Below, in pieces: positions 55,301-62,838 of a DNA stretch of 64,000 nt (position 1 is its first letter; every line of letters starts with the position of its first letter). Origin of the DNA: Bacteroidales bacterium UBA5326. GTDB taxonomy: Bacteria > Bacteroidota > Bacteroidia > Bacteroidales > UBA932. Both the position numbers and the translations under genes were made by a program. The notes under the pieces are model-generated. The model was not told where the DNA came from. It saw only the letters and a program-made list of their open reading frames with translations, and did no database searches. The stretch is from contig DHQY01000005.1 in the NCBI GenBank assembly GCA_002408205.1, positions 30,917 through 94,916 of the forward strand, given 5' to 3'.

Positions 55301-55835
55301 ATGTGCGGAATCCGTCAAAGAAATGAAGGAAGGGAACACGCGATTTAATGGTGGAAAGATGGGCAACGGCTGCCATATCCATAGCTTCCTGAACACCGCC
55401 CGATGCCAGAAGAGCAAAACCGGTCTGACGGCATGCCATTACGTCTGAATGGTCGCCAAAAATGGATAATGCCTGGGCTGCCAGGGCACGTGCGGACACA
55501 TGGAAAACGGCCGGTAACAATTCTCCGGCAATTTTATACATGTTGGGAATCATAAGCAGTAAGCCCTGAGATGCCGTAAAAGTGGTAGACAATGCACCGG
55601 CCTGCAATGAGCCGTGTACGGCGCCGGCGGCACCTCCTTCACTTTGCATCTCAACCACTTTCAGAGTCTCTCCAAATAGGTTTTTCTTCCCGTAGGCCGC
55701 CCATTCGTCGGCATATTCTGCCATAGTGGAAGAGGGCGTAATAGGGTAGATAGCCGCAACTTCACTGAATAAGTAAGCTATATGAGCTGCTGCATAATTC
55801 CCATCACACGTGATGAATTTTTTTTCTTTAGCCAT
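52311..55835 (-). CDS. nifJ: Pyruvate:ferredoxin (flavodoxin) oxidoreductase
   Basis: 1174 residues, the single-chain form. Order: pyrimidine-binding N-domain (TPSSTMAEYADEWAAYGKKN), transketolase-C-like domain, gamma domain (GLGSDGTVGANKNTIKIIG), EKR region, two 4Fe-4S clusters (CIQCNQCAYACPHG and CTGCGNCADVCPAK), and the TPP domain (CAGCGETPYIK, GDGWAYDIGYGGLDH, NTGGQSSKSTPTG). It oxidises pyruvate to acetyl-CoA and reduces ferredoxin, pointing to an anaerobe. Confidence 0.97.
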   Translation of the reverse strand: MAKEKKFITCDGNYAAAHIAYLFSEVAAIYPITPSSTMAEYADEWAAYGKKNLFGETLKVVEMQSEGGAAGAVHGSLQAGALSTTFTASQGLLLMIPNMYKIAGELLPAVFHVSARALAAQALSIFGDHSDVMACRQTGFALLASGGVQEAMDMAAVAHLSTIKSRVPFLHFFDGFRTSHEIQKIELIDSDSLKEMISAKALASFRERALNPNQPVTRGTAQNPDVYFQSREAANSFYEAVPDIVARYMGEISELTGRSYLPFNYYGHEQADRVIIAMGSVCDTIKETVDYLNAQGNRVGVISVHLYRPFSAKYFLRVMPKSVKNIAVLDRTKEPGALGEPLYMDIKTIYAEDPNAPGIVGGRYGLSSKDTTPAQILAVFENLSRKEPKNGFTIGIIDDVSFKSLPQKEEVSMAQPGTYECKFFGLGSDGTVGANKNTIKIIGETTPKYCQAYFAYDSKKSGGFTCSHLRFGDKPINSPYLVTTPDFVACHVPSYMRKYDILRGIKKGGTLLLNSLWDAEETKKQLPDFIKRTLAEKKINLYIINATQIAEEIGLGNRTNTILQSAFFKIANVIPYELAIKEMKHFIDKSYGKKGEKIVKMNYAAVDRGGEIEKVEVDPEWINCSAKFEADTHNRLAPEWVKHVADVINAQNGDDLPVSVFKGYEDGTMPMGSSTFEKRGIATSVPEWIPANCIQCNQCAYACPHGVIRPFLMTEEEAAKAPESVKRTAGIAAMKGYTFTMQISPLDCTGCGNCADVCPAKTKALEMKPLESQLAEQANFDYMHATVGYKDTIAPKEQSVKNLQFAQPLFEFSGACAGCGETPYIKTITQLFGDHMMVANATGCSSIYGASYPSSPYTTDKNGRGPSWANSLFEDNAEFGLGMHVGANKIREKLANMMLAAQNDENVSAEIKGLFTEYLTVRDDYSKAVALVDKIVPLISNTKIQPLREIYELRGFLTPRSQWIFGGDGWAYDIGYGGLDHVLASGNNVNVLVLDTEVYSNTGGQSSKSTPTGAVAKFATSGKRIRKKDLGMMAMSYGYVYVAQVAMGANNQQLLKTLKEAEAYNGPSLIIAYAPCINHGLVKGMGKSQAEEKLAVECGYWQLYRFNPALSDQGQNPFTLDSKEPDWSKFQDFIKGEVRYSSLLKTFPDQAAELFALTETYAKLRYENYKRLAQ

Positions 55836-55859
55836 AACAATATGGAATTAAAATGATGA

Positions 55860-57005
55860 TTAAAAATTGATTAAAATTGTTTTAACAGTTTGTTGCATAA
55901 GATTGTAATGTGCCTCCATGCTCTTTAACAGAGCCAGCTGGGCACGTGCTCGCACAAGGTTGTGAGTGGGGTAACGAATTTTATAGTAAGTATCGCCGTT
56001 TATATAATCCATAAGAAAACGTAAATACTGCTCATAAGTAATATACAGGGCAGAAAATACCAGCCGGTCCTTTTCTGTTTTATTCAAAAAGCGGGCCTCA
56101 CTCAGGTAGCCTTCTGTGAAGGCGGTGAACCGTTCCGGATCCATTCTTACTTTCCCGGGGTCTTTCTCGTCTTCCGGGCAGGTGTTACTGTAAGAACGAA
56201 TGGCATCGCCGTAGTCGTAAAGCACAGAACTCTGCATTACCGTGTCCAGATCTATAGCGCATAGAACGCTACCGTCTTTCCTGAACAGAAAATTAGAGAG
56301 CTTGGTGTCGTTGTGGCTAATACGTTTGGGAATATCGCCGTTTTCTATCAGGCGGTAAAAATCCATCATGGCGGGTTTTCTGCGCCATATCTCATTAACC
56401 AGTTGCCTCAGTTCCCTAACACCGGGTTCTTCTGAGCTTCCTTCTCCCGATTCCGTTTCACTTTCTTCGGGTTCTTCGCGATCTGCTCCCGAACAACCTC
56501 CAAGGCGCCCGGCGGCATCATTTTTTACTGCCTCGGCAAACTGCTCAAAACGGTATCTGATATTATGGAAACCCGGCAGGGTTTCTTCCAGGGTCCCTTC
56601 AAAATCTGCCAGCAAACTTTGGAACTGACCTACCCCCATACCTCCCGAACGGATGAGGCCGGGCGTGTCTGCGCACTCATAGGAAACCGAATTCTCAATA
56701 AAGACACAACAGGCCCAGTATTCACCGTCGTTGTCCGTATAGAACCACTTACCGTCTTCGGTGGCAAGCAACTGCAGGGTTTCCTGCCCTTTGCTCCTGA
56801 TGTGTTCAGTGATACGTGCAATGTTATCCATCATACCTGGGACATTGGAAAAAATAGTCTTATTTTTCCTTTGCAGGATATATCTCTGTGTCCCTGCGGT
56901 CTCAACCAAAAATGTATCGTTTATATAACCTTCTCCCAGAGCAGCCACTTTTGTGACAGGCTCCGGGATACAGAAGTGTGTGACAATTAACTGTGCATCA
57001 GTCAT
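55860..57005 (-). CDS. APH-family kinase with an acidic insert (NahK-like)
   Basis: 381 residues from ATG at 57005. GEGYINDTFLVE is the nucleotide loop, ISHNDTKLSNFLF (H231, D233) the catalytic loop and CAIDLDTVM the metal Asp. This matches the N-acetylhexosamine 1-kinase-like group of Bacteroidota. Residues 168-196 are a low-complexity Glu/Ser/Gly stretch (EEPEESETESGEGSSEEPG) just before RELRQLVNEIWRR, not usual for the family. It lies 24 bp upstream of nifJ. Its own -7 box is at 57036-57029, at the end of fabD. Confidence 0.75.
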   Translation of the reverse strand: MTDAQLIVTHFCIPEPVTKVAALGEGYINDTFLVETAGTQRYILQRKNKTIFSNVPGMMDNIARITEHIRSKGQETLQLLATEDGKWFYTDNDGEYWACCVFIENSVSYECADTPGLIRSGGMGVGQFQSLLADFEGTLEETLPGFHNIRYRFEQFAEAVKNDAAGRLGGCSGADREEPEESETESGEGSSEEPGVRELRQLVNEIWRRKPAMMDFYRLIENGDIPKRISHNDTKLSNFLFRKDGSVLCAIDLDTVMQSSVLYDYGDAIRSYSNTCPEDEKDPGKVRMDPERFTAFTEGYLSEARFLNKTEKDRLVFSALYITYEQYLRFLMDYINGDTYYKIRYPTHNLVRARAQLALLKSMEAHYNLMQQTVKTILINF

Positions 57006-57028
57006 GACAGCTTTAAAAAATGAGGCTA

Positions 57029-57036
57029 CAAAGGTA
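57029..57036 (-). promoter_or_regulatory. -7 element of the kinase gene
   Basis: TACCTTTG on minus, right after the fabD stop and 23 bp before the kinase ATG. Confidence 0.5.
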
Positions 57037-57909
57037 CTAAATAAAAAGTTCAGGGGCAATCTTTTTTATCATACCCTGCAAAACGTTACCGGGTCCGAAT
57101 TCAGTAAATCGGGTGGCTCCGTCGGTTATCATGTTTTTCACTGTTTGTGACCACAAAACGGGAGAGGTGAGTTGTCTCTTTAAATTGGCTTTAATTTCTG
57201 CGGGGTTAGTATGCGGACGAGCGTCGACGTTCTGATAGACGGGACATGCAGGTCTCACAATTTCGGCTTTATCAATGGCGGCCTCCAGGGCTTTGCGGGC
57301 GCTTTCCATTAACGGTGAATGAAAGGCTCCTCCTACAGGTAAAACCATGGCTCTTTTCGCACCTGCCTCTTTCAATGCGGTGCAGGCGGCTTCCACTGCG
57401 GCTATCGTGCCGGATATGACCAGCTGTCCGGGACAGTTGTAATTAGCGGGAATAACAACACCTTCTGTTTGAGAGATTCGTGCGCATATTTCTTCGACAG
57501 TATCGTCGGGAAGATTCAGGACGGCTGCCATGGTTGAGGGTTGTTCCTCGCAAGCTGCCTGCATGGCCATAGCGCGTGCACTGACCAACTTAAGCCCGTC
57601 CTCAAAAGAAAGCGCTCCGATAGCCGTAAGTGCTGAAAATTCTCCCAGTGAGTGACCTGCTGCCATTTCCGGATTAAACTCTTCTGCGCAAAATGCAGCT
57701 ATAACGGAATGTACAAAGACTGCCGGCTGCGTAACTTTAGTCTGCTTAAGCTCCTCGGCAGTGCCTTCAAACATAATTTTTGAGAGTGAAAAACCCAGAA
57801 TCATGTCGGCTCTGGTAAACAACTCTGCTGCTTTGGGGTTTGAATCGTACAGATCCTTTCCCATACCTGTAAATTGGGCTCCCTGGCCCGGGAATACGTA
57901 TGCGTTCAT
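57037..57909 (-). CDS. fabD: Malonyl-CoA:ACP transacylase
   Basis: 290 residues from ATG at 57909. YVFPGQGAQFTGMG, the nucleophile Ser in AGHSLGEFSAL, and GGAFHSPLMESA with the catalytic His. It loads malonyl groups onto ACP for fatty-acid synthesis. The -7 box TATCTTTG (57922-57915) is only 5 bp from the ATG. An upstream Met at 57975 would reach into the tRNA promoter and is rejected. Confidence 0.96.
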   Translation of the reverse strand: MNAYVFPGQGAQFTGMGKDLYDSNPKAAELFTRADMILGFSLSKIMFEGTAEELKQTKVTQPAVFVHSVIAAFCAEEFNPEMAAGHSLGEFSALTAIGALSFEDGLKLVSARAMAMQAACEEQPSTMAAVLNLPDDTVEEICARISQTEGVVIPANYNCPGQLVISGTIAAVEAACTALKEAGAKRAMVLPVGGAFHSPLMESARKALEAAIDKAEIVRPACPVYQNVDARPHTNPAEIKANLKRQLTSPVLWSQTVKNMITDGATRFTEFGPGNVLQGMIKKIAPELFI

Positions 57910-57914
57910 ACGGT

Positions 57915-57922
57915 CAAAGATA
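57915..57922 (-). promoter_or_regulatory. -7 element of fabD
   Basis: TATCTTTG on minus, 5 bp before the ATG at 57909. Confidence 0.6.
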
Positions 57923-57951
57923 CATTTTTTTTCATTGTGGAATAATCTGTG

Positions 57952-57959
57952 TATCTTTG
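57952..57959 (+). promoter_or_regulatory. -7 element of tRNA-Arg
   Basis: TATCTTTG, 32 bp before the mature tRNA 5' end, divergent from the fabD promoter. Confidence 0.6.
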
Positions 57960-57991
57960 CATACCCGGGATACAAGACGGGGAATGCTCAG

Positions 57992-58065
57992 GGCCCAGTA
58001 GTTCAGCTGAATAGAACGTCAGATTCCGGTTCTGAAAGTCGGGGGTTTGAATCCCTCCTGGGTCA
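57992..58065 (+). tRNA. tRNA-Arg(CCG)
   Basis: 74 nt. Acceptor GGCCCAG pairs with CTGGGTC. D stem GTTC/GAAC, anticodon stem TCAGA/TCTGA with loop TTCCGGT (anticodon CCG at 58026-58028), T arm GGGGG-TTTGAAT-CCCTC, discriminator A. CCA not encoded. Reads CGG arginine codons. Confidence 0.95.
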
Positions 58066-58071
58066 CACTGG

Positions 58072-58108
58072 AAGCAAAAAGCCGCAAAATTTTTGCGGCT
58101 TTTTGCTT
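58072..58108. terminator. Strong terminator after tRNA-Arg
   Basis: AAGCAAAAAGCCGCAAAA and TTTTGCGGCTTTTTGCTT form an 18 bp perfect stem with a one-base loop, starting 6 bp after the tRNA. Confidence 0.85.
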
Positions 58109-58110
58109 GT

Positions 58111-58282
58111 GCTGCCCAATGCTCTGGGCAGCATCCTGCGAGACTCACTAAACCGGGTTTGATGCGCAACTTTTTTGCGGCTGTTTCTATATGCAAGATA
58201 TACAGCCTGTTGTGTTTCGTGTTGAACCGCTTTGCGCACTACTCCGGGTTTGAGAGGTCTGGCGGGTTTTGGAAATGGGGCT
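58111..58282. repeat. Hairpin and repeat-bearing spacer
   Basis: GCTGCCCA-ATGCTC-TGGGCAGC (58111-58132) is a perfect 8 bp hairpin. CCGGGTTTGA occurs near 58152 and again near 58245, and TTTTTTGCGGC echoes the tRNA terminator. No gene is seen. It separates tRNA-Arg from the convergent DUF2147 gene. Confidence 0.4.
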
Positions 58283-58726
58283 TTACAGTTCTGCACGGTA
58301 CCATTCGGAAGTGCGCCCCAGCATGCGGATTCCGGCAACAAATCCCTTTAATTTCATGAGGTCGTTCCCCTCCATACGGGCAAAGCAATCGTACGTTTTA
58401 CCCGAGGCCGGATCATAAATGGTCCCGTTTTTCCACTCCTTCTTCTTTGCGTCGTACTCAAAGCCGGAAAGGATTTGCAGACCAATGAGCGATCTTTTTT
58501 GCAATTGGAGATCTGCGTTTTTATCGTCTTTGGGCGGTTGCCCGTTTACATATTTTTCCGGAATCATGTAAACAATGGTTCCAATGTATTTACCATCTTT
58601 CAGTTCCACTTTGATCTTAGTGGTCTTGTCTTCGTTCCACCAGATACCTGAAATTTTACCGGCATCCTGAGCAACTCCTGTCAGAGAATAAAGGCTTAAA
58701 AAAAGAAGAGTCAATAATTTTTTCAT
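58283..58726 (-). CDS. DUF2147 family secreted protein
   Basis: 147 residues from ATG at 58726, with signal peptide MKKLLTLLFLSLYSLTGVAQ. GIWWNEDKTTKIKVELKDGKY, GLQILSGFEYDAKKKEW and GTIYDPASGKTY are the DUF2147 signatures. Periplasmic lipocalin-like proteins of unknown role. Stands alone. Confidence 0.9.
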   Translation of the reverse strand: MKKLLTLLFLSLYSLTGVAQDAGKISGIWWNEDKTTKIKVELKDGKYIGTIVYMIPEKYVNGQPPKDDKNADLQLQKRSLIGLQILSGFEYDAKKKEWKNGTIYDPASGKTYDCFARMEGNDLMKLKGFVAGIRMLGRTSEWYRAEL

Positions 58727-58769
58727 TTTGCATAATTTTATTTGGCTCATAAAAATAGAAAAAAAAAGT

Positions 58770-58777
58770 TACTTTTG
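58770..58777 (+). promoter_or_regulatory. -7 element of the crcB transcript
   Basis: TACTTTTG matches TAnnTTTG. A TTTG at 58741-58744 is a possible -33 element with a slightly long spacing (25 bp). The predicted transcript start falls at about 58782, the first base of the riboswitch. Confidence 0.6.
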
Positions 58778-58780
58778 CAT

Positions 58781-58829
58781 CGGCTATGGAGTTAGCCGTA
58801 AACGCTTGGAAAAGCTGATGACTCCTGTT
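58781..58829 (+). ncRNA. Fluoride riboswitch (crcB motif)
   Basis: The conserved crcB-motif elements occur in order: GGCTATGGAGTTAGCC, TAAACGCTT, then AAGCTGATGACTCCTG. These give the P1 stem (GGAGT/ACTCC), the GGCTA/TAGCC stem, the CGCTT/AAGCTG stem and the conserved TGATG. It lies directly before crcB, the fluoride exporter gene this riboswitch normally controls. The 3' half AGCTGATG (58813-58820) is perfectly complementary to CATCAGCT (58846-58853), immediately before the crcB ATG, so a start-masking alternative fold is available when fluoride is absent. Confidence 0.9.
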
Positions 58830-58853
58830 TGTTGAATCTGTACTGCATCAGCT

Positions 58854-59246
58854 ATGCTCAAAAATATCCTTTTTGTGGGACTGGGAAGCGGAGTGGGTGG
58901 TGCCATTCGCTATTTGTTATTTGTTTTTATTGAACAAAACGGGAAACAATATGTCTTCCCTTTGAAGACAATTATTGTAAATGTTTTAGGCTGCTTTCTT
59001 CTGGGGCTTTTTTATGGTTTGGCAGATAACGGGCAGTTTAGGGATCACCAGATGGTTCTTTTTCTGACAATGGGACTGTGCGGAGGTTTTACGACCTTTT
59101 CGACTTTTTCTAACGATAATATGATTTTGTTGAAAAACGGCCACTTTCTCCAGGCGATACTTTATGTAGTTTCCAGTATATTGATATGTCTTCTGGCCAT
59201 TTATCTGGGGCATGTCGCCTCTGCTCTCAGAGAAAGGTTATTTTAA
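58854..59246 (+). CDS. crcB: Fluoride exporter CrcB/Fluc
   Basis: 130 residues with four membrane helices. GLGSGVGGAIRYLL, TIIVNVLGCFLLGLFYG and GLCGGFTTFSTFSNDN are the Fluc signatures, including the central pore Asn and TTFSTF loop. It forms dual-topology dimers that leak fluoride out of the cytoplasm. Controlled by the fluoride riboswitch in its leader. Confidence 0.96.
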   Translation: MLKNILFVGLGSGVGGAIRYLLFVFIEQNGKQYVFPLKTIIVNVLGCFLLGLFYGLADNGQFRDHQMVLFLTMGLCGGFTTFSTFSNDNMILLKNGHFLQAILYVVSSILICLLAIYLGHVASALRERLF

Positions 59247-59275
59247 TTTATCTTTATACCAAAATACCTCTTATC

Positions 59276-60316
59276 ATGAAAAAAAGTTTTATCATTGTTG
59301 CTCTTCTGGTGTGTCAAATATTCTTTGCAAATCATTCCAGAGCATGTACCCGTGTGGTTTATCAGGGACCTGACAGCATCATTATTACTGCCAGATCCAT
59401 GGATTGGAAAACAGACATACCTGCTGCTTTGTGGATCTTTCCACGAGGTATGGAGCGTGACGGAGCTGCCGGACCCAATGCCATTAAGTGGGTATCAAAA
59501 TATGGCAGCGTGGTGACGAGTTCTTTTGGAAATTCATCGGCAGACGGCATGAATGAGAAAGGATTGGTTGCAAATATCCTGTGGCTTGCCGAGTCTGAGT
59601 TTCCTGCCTATGACGTAAACAATAAGTCTTTATCGGTGGGTGCCTGGGTACAGTATGTTCTGGATAATTATGCTACTGTCCGGGAGGTCGTCGAGGCATT
59701 CAACAGCGGCGAGCCTGTTTTGGTGTCGAGCTTTATTCCGGGAACAACGCTCATGGCCACCCTGCATCTTTCCGTCTCCGATGCCCGGGGAGATAATGCC
59801 ATATTGGAATATATTGGAGGTAAACTGGTGGTGCATCACCACCGATCTTACAATGTCATGACAAATTCTCCTGTGTTTGAGAAGCAGTTGGCCATAAGGG
59901 AGTATTGGGAGCAGATTGGCGGTACGACCTTCCTGCCGGGCACTAACCGGGCCGCTGACCGTTTTGTCAGAGCGGCTTTTTATATTAAGGCTATTCCTCA
60001 AACCCCGGATATCCGTACAGCCCTTGCCGCTACGTGGAGTGTTATCCGCAACTGCTCAGTTCCCTTTGGCATAGCATCGGAAAAAGAACCTAATATTTCT
60101 TCTACCCGGTGGAGGTCGGTGGCAGACCATAAGAACTTGGTGTATTACTTCGAAACAGTTACCGCCCCGAATGTGTTTATGGTGGATATGAAAAAGATCG
60201 ATTTCAATCCGGGAGCCCCGGTACTGATGCTTAACGTGGAAGACAGCCGGACCGGGGCTGTGGATGCTTCCGGGATGTTTGTGAAGGCCGAGCCTTTTGC
60301 CTTTGCCGGTCTGTAA
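59276..60316 (+). CDS. Secreted choloylglycine hydrolase-like (Ntn) amidase
   Basis: 346 residues from ATG at 59276. The signal peptide ends HSRA, so cleavage would expose Cys24 (CTRVVYQG) as the N-terminal nucleophile. ITARSMDWKTDI carries the conserved Arg and Asp, DGMNEKGLVANILWL follows, and VMTNSPVFEKQL and the late Arg motif STRWRSVADHKN complete the fold. The family includes bile-salt hydrolases, penicillin V acylases and other linear-amide hydrolases. Bile-salt activity cannot be assumed. It lies 29 bp after crcB. Confidence 0.85.
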   Translation: MKKSFIIVALLVCQIFFANHSRACTRVVYQGPDSIIITARSMDWKTDIPAALWIFPRGMERDGAAGPNAIKWVSKYGSVVTSSFGNSSADGMNEKGLVANILWLAESEFPAYDVNNKSLSVGAWVQYVLDNYATVREVVEAFNSGEPVLVSSFIPGTTLMATLHLSVSDARGDNAILEYIGGKLVVHHHRSYNVMTNSPVFEKQLAIREYWEQIGGTTFLPGTNRAADRFVRAAFYIKAIPQTPDIRTALAATWSVIRNCSVPFGIASEKEPNISSTRWRSVADHKNLVYYFETVTAPNVFMVDMKKIDFNPGAPVLMLNVEDSRTGAVDASGMFVKAEPFAFAGL

Positions 60317-60350
60317 AGACGTGCAAACGGAAGACTGTGCGCGGTGATTC

Positions 60351-61283
60351 CTATGGTTTGAAAGCCAGGATGGTCTCGTAAACTTTTTGTTTTACTTCTT
60401 CGGGCGTAGGATTGAGTTCCCCGGTCGAGAAAGAGCCTTTTTCCACGTCTATGCGTTCAAATATCATCAGGTACAGATTAAAAATAATGTCCAGACTTAA
60501 ACGGTACCGGGATTCAAGGTACGGCCCGATTTCCTGAATGATATCATAGGTTTTGCGGCGGTATTCATCCGCGACAATACAATATTCCCCGATCATATTC
60601 CTGAAGCCGTCGCGGATAGGGGATCCGCAGGCCATCTCGTAGAGAACGTTCCGATCCATGCCGTATTTGACAATCAGGTCGTCTGCAAAATAGTTCAGAT
60701 GATTTAACTGGTCTTTGCGGAAATCGCGTATGATATGAACCAGGTAGCTGAAAACAGCGCAGGGCCTGGCAGCACGTCCGACATCGAATAACGGAGGCAG
60801 ATACATTCCGTTTTCTTCCCGAAGACCGCATAAATGCACAAAAATGGCAGCCGGTGCGACGGAGGCGCCCTCGGCGTAATCAAGAAAAGCCTTAAGTGAA
60901 GGAAACCCGTCGTTTAAAATGTCGTAAGTCATTGAGCGTGCAAAAGCTTCCATGGGCCAGAACGGAATAAGAAAACGCGCGAAAGTTCCGGGAAGTTCAC
61001 TAAAGCGGGGATCCGTAGGTATTTGTCCGGTTAAGATGTCAGTCCAATGTTGCACATCGTTAATAAACCGGTCTTTTTCGTTTTCCGCTATCACTTTGTG
61101 GGCGGCTTTATAGTCGTCAATGAGGTCGTCAATGGCACGCATAAATTTATAGGCAGCCTTGGCGGCCTGATATCTTTCCGCGTCCCAAAAATTGGCGGCA
61201 ATTAAAATATTGGGATGGTCTTTGATCCGGTGAAAATCCAGCGACCTGAATACATCCAGATAAATTTCATTTACGTTGCTCAT
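60351..61283 (-). CDS. crtB: Phytoene/squalene synthase family
   Basis: 310 residues. The first Asp-rich motif is RAIDDLIDD and the second IIRDFRKDQLNHLNYF (DxxxD), both as required for prenyl-diphosphate binding. It condenses two geranylgeranyl (or farnesyl) diphosphates head to head. It starts 4 bp inside crtI, so the pair is translationally coupled. Sequence is diverged from textbook CrtB, leaving a C30 product possible. Confidence 0.85.
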   Translation of the reverse strand: MSNVNEIYLDVFRSLDFHRIKDHPNILIAANFWDAERYQAAKAAYKFMRAIDDLIDDYKAAHKVIAENEKDRFINDVQHWTDILTGQIPTDPRFSELPGTFARFLIPFWPMEAFARSMTYDILNDGFPSLKAFLDYAEGASVAPAAIFVHLCGLREENGMYLPPLFDVGRAARPCAVFSYLVHIIRDFRKDQLNHLNYFADDLIVKYGMDRNVLYEMACGSPIRDGFRNMIGEYCIVADEYRRKTYDIIQEIGPYLESRYRLSLDIIFNLYLMIFERIDVEKGSFSTGELNPTPEEVKQKVYETILAFKP

Positions 61284-62770
61284 TTGCTCATCTCCTTTTC
61301 AATCCGTTGGGTAGTTAACTGGGCCGACATGAGTACCAGGGGAACGCCATTGCCGGGGTGGGTGCTTCCTCCGGCGAAATAGAGGTTTTTATAACGGGCG
61401 TGACGGTTATGCGGCCGGAAAAAGCCCATTTGGAAAATGTTATGGCTTATGCTGCCGAATACAGATCCCCTGACAACATTTACCCCGGTTTCCCATGTTT
61501 TTGGGAGGTAGCAGATCTCGAATTTTATATGTTCCTCTATATCTTCCATTCCTTCTTTCTTCAGGCGTGCAATAACGCCTGCCCGAACCATCTGTTTAAT
61601 TTGGGCCCATTCCTTTTCGTTTTTCCGGTGAATATGCCCTGCGGGGACCACAACGGACAGCGAGTCCTGACCTTCGGGTGCAGCGGAAGAATCAATGGTT
61701 ACGGGCGAATAAAGATAAAAACTCGGATCGGCTGTAACGCTCTTGTCCCGGAAAATCTTATTCAGGTTGCCTTCATAATCGAGCGACATGAATACACCGT
61801 GCAATCCGGGCTGGGGATACTGTTTGTCCAGTGCCCAGTGGAACGAGATGGCAGAGCAGGAATACTTAAGTCGTTCCAGATGTGCTGTGTGGCACCTGCC
61901 GGGGAGCAGCGCCCGGTAAACATAAGGCAGGTCAGCGTTAGCCACAACAATGTCGGCCGAAATATATGTTCCGTTTTCCAGGGTAATTCCGGTCGCCCTT
62001 TTTTTATCAGTGTCTATGCGGACTACGGGCGCATCGCAGAAAAATTCCACTCCGAGACCCCGGGCCGTTTCGAGTAATTTGTCTACAATGCCGTACATGC
62101 CGCCTTTGGGATAAAGAGAACCTTCGCTTAACTCGGCGGCAGGTAACATGGCGAACAAGGCAGGTGCAGTCAGCGGGTTTTGTCCCACATATATATTCTG
62201 AAAGGTGAAAGCAATTTTTAGGTGCCTGTCTTTAAAAAACCGCGAGATATAAAACATATGACTCAGGTACGTTTTTACCTTCAGCAAAACCGCAAGATTC
62301 CGGAAGGTAATAAATTGAAAGATGTTGTAATAATTGCGACCGAGCAATTCTGTTAAGGCAACTTTGAAGAACCCGTACCCTCTTGATACATATGTATGAA
62401 ACCGCATATAACTGCCCGGCTCAATAGCCTCCAACTGTTCTTTCATCCGTTCCCGGTCCGTTGTAAATGAGAACCGGGTGCCGTCTCCGAAATATAACGT
62501 ATAAATATCGGTGAGAGGTGTTGTCTCCAGCGTTTTATCCAGATCGAGCCCCATGGCCGCGAAAACCTTCCTGTAAATATCGGGCATCAGGAAAATGGAA
62601 GCGCCCAGATCGAACCGGTGTCCTTCCAGGGACAAATGGTTGCAACGGCCTCCGGGAGAGGGATTCTTTTCATACACTTTTACTTTATAACCTTTTTTTG
62701 CCAGAAAAACCGAGGTGGCTATACCGGCAACGCCGGCTCCGATAATGACAACAGTCTTATTTTCGTTCAT
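61280..62770 (-). CDS. crtI: Phytoene desaturase family oxidoreductase
   Basis: 496 residues. VVIIGAGVAGIATSVFLAKK and VYEKNPSPGGRCNHL form the FAD dinucleotide fold. YPKGGMYGIVDKLLETA is the substrate-binding signature, and a C-terminal YFAGGSTHPGNGVPLVLMSA block closes the FAD site. It would desaturate the CrtB product to a coloured carotenoid. -7 box TATATTTG (62800-62793) lies 22 bp upstream. No cyclase, hydroxylase or GGPP synthase gene is present in the window. Confidence 0.9.
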   Translation of the reverse strand: MNENKTVVIIGAGVAGIATSVFLAKKGYKVKVYEKNPSPGGRCNHLSLEGHRFDLGASIFLMPDIYRKVFAAMGLDLDKTLETTPLTDIYTLYFGDGTRFSFTTDRERMKEQLEAIEPGSYMRFHTYVSRGYGFFKVALTELLGRNYYNIFQFITFRNLAVLLKVKTYLSHMFYISRFFKDRHLKIAFTFQNIYVGQNPLTAPALFAMLPAAELSEGSLYPKGGMYGIVDKLLETARGLGVEFFCDAPVVRIDTDKKRATGITLENGTYISADIVVANADLPYVYRALLPGRCHTAHLERLKYSCSAISFHWALDKQYPQPGLHGVFMSLDYEGNLNKIFRDKSVTADPSFYLYSPVTIDSSAAPEGQDSLSVVVPAGHIHRKNEKEWAQIKQMVRAGVIARLKKEGMEDIEEHIKFEICYLPKTWETGVNVVRGSVFGSISHNIFQMGFFRPHNRHARYKNLYFAGGSTHPGNGVPLVLMSAQLTTQRIEKEMSK

Positions 62771-62792
62771 GGACGATTTAAATTTCTAAAGT

Positions 62793-62800
62793 TCAAATAT
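62793..62800 (-). promoter_or_regulatory. -7 element of crtI-crtB
   Basis: TATATTTG on minus, 22 bp before the crtI ATG. Confidence 0.45.
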
Positions 62801-62838
62801 AATTTGAAAATTTGTATGCAAAAAATACGTTTAACTAT

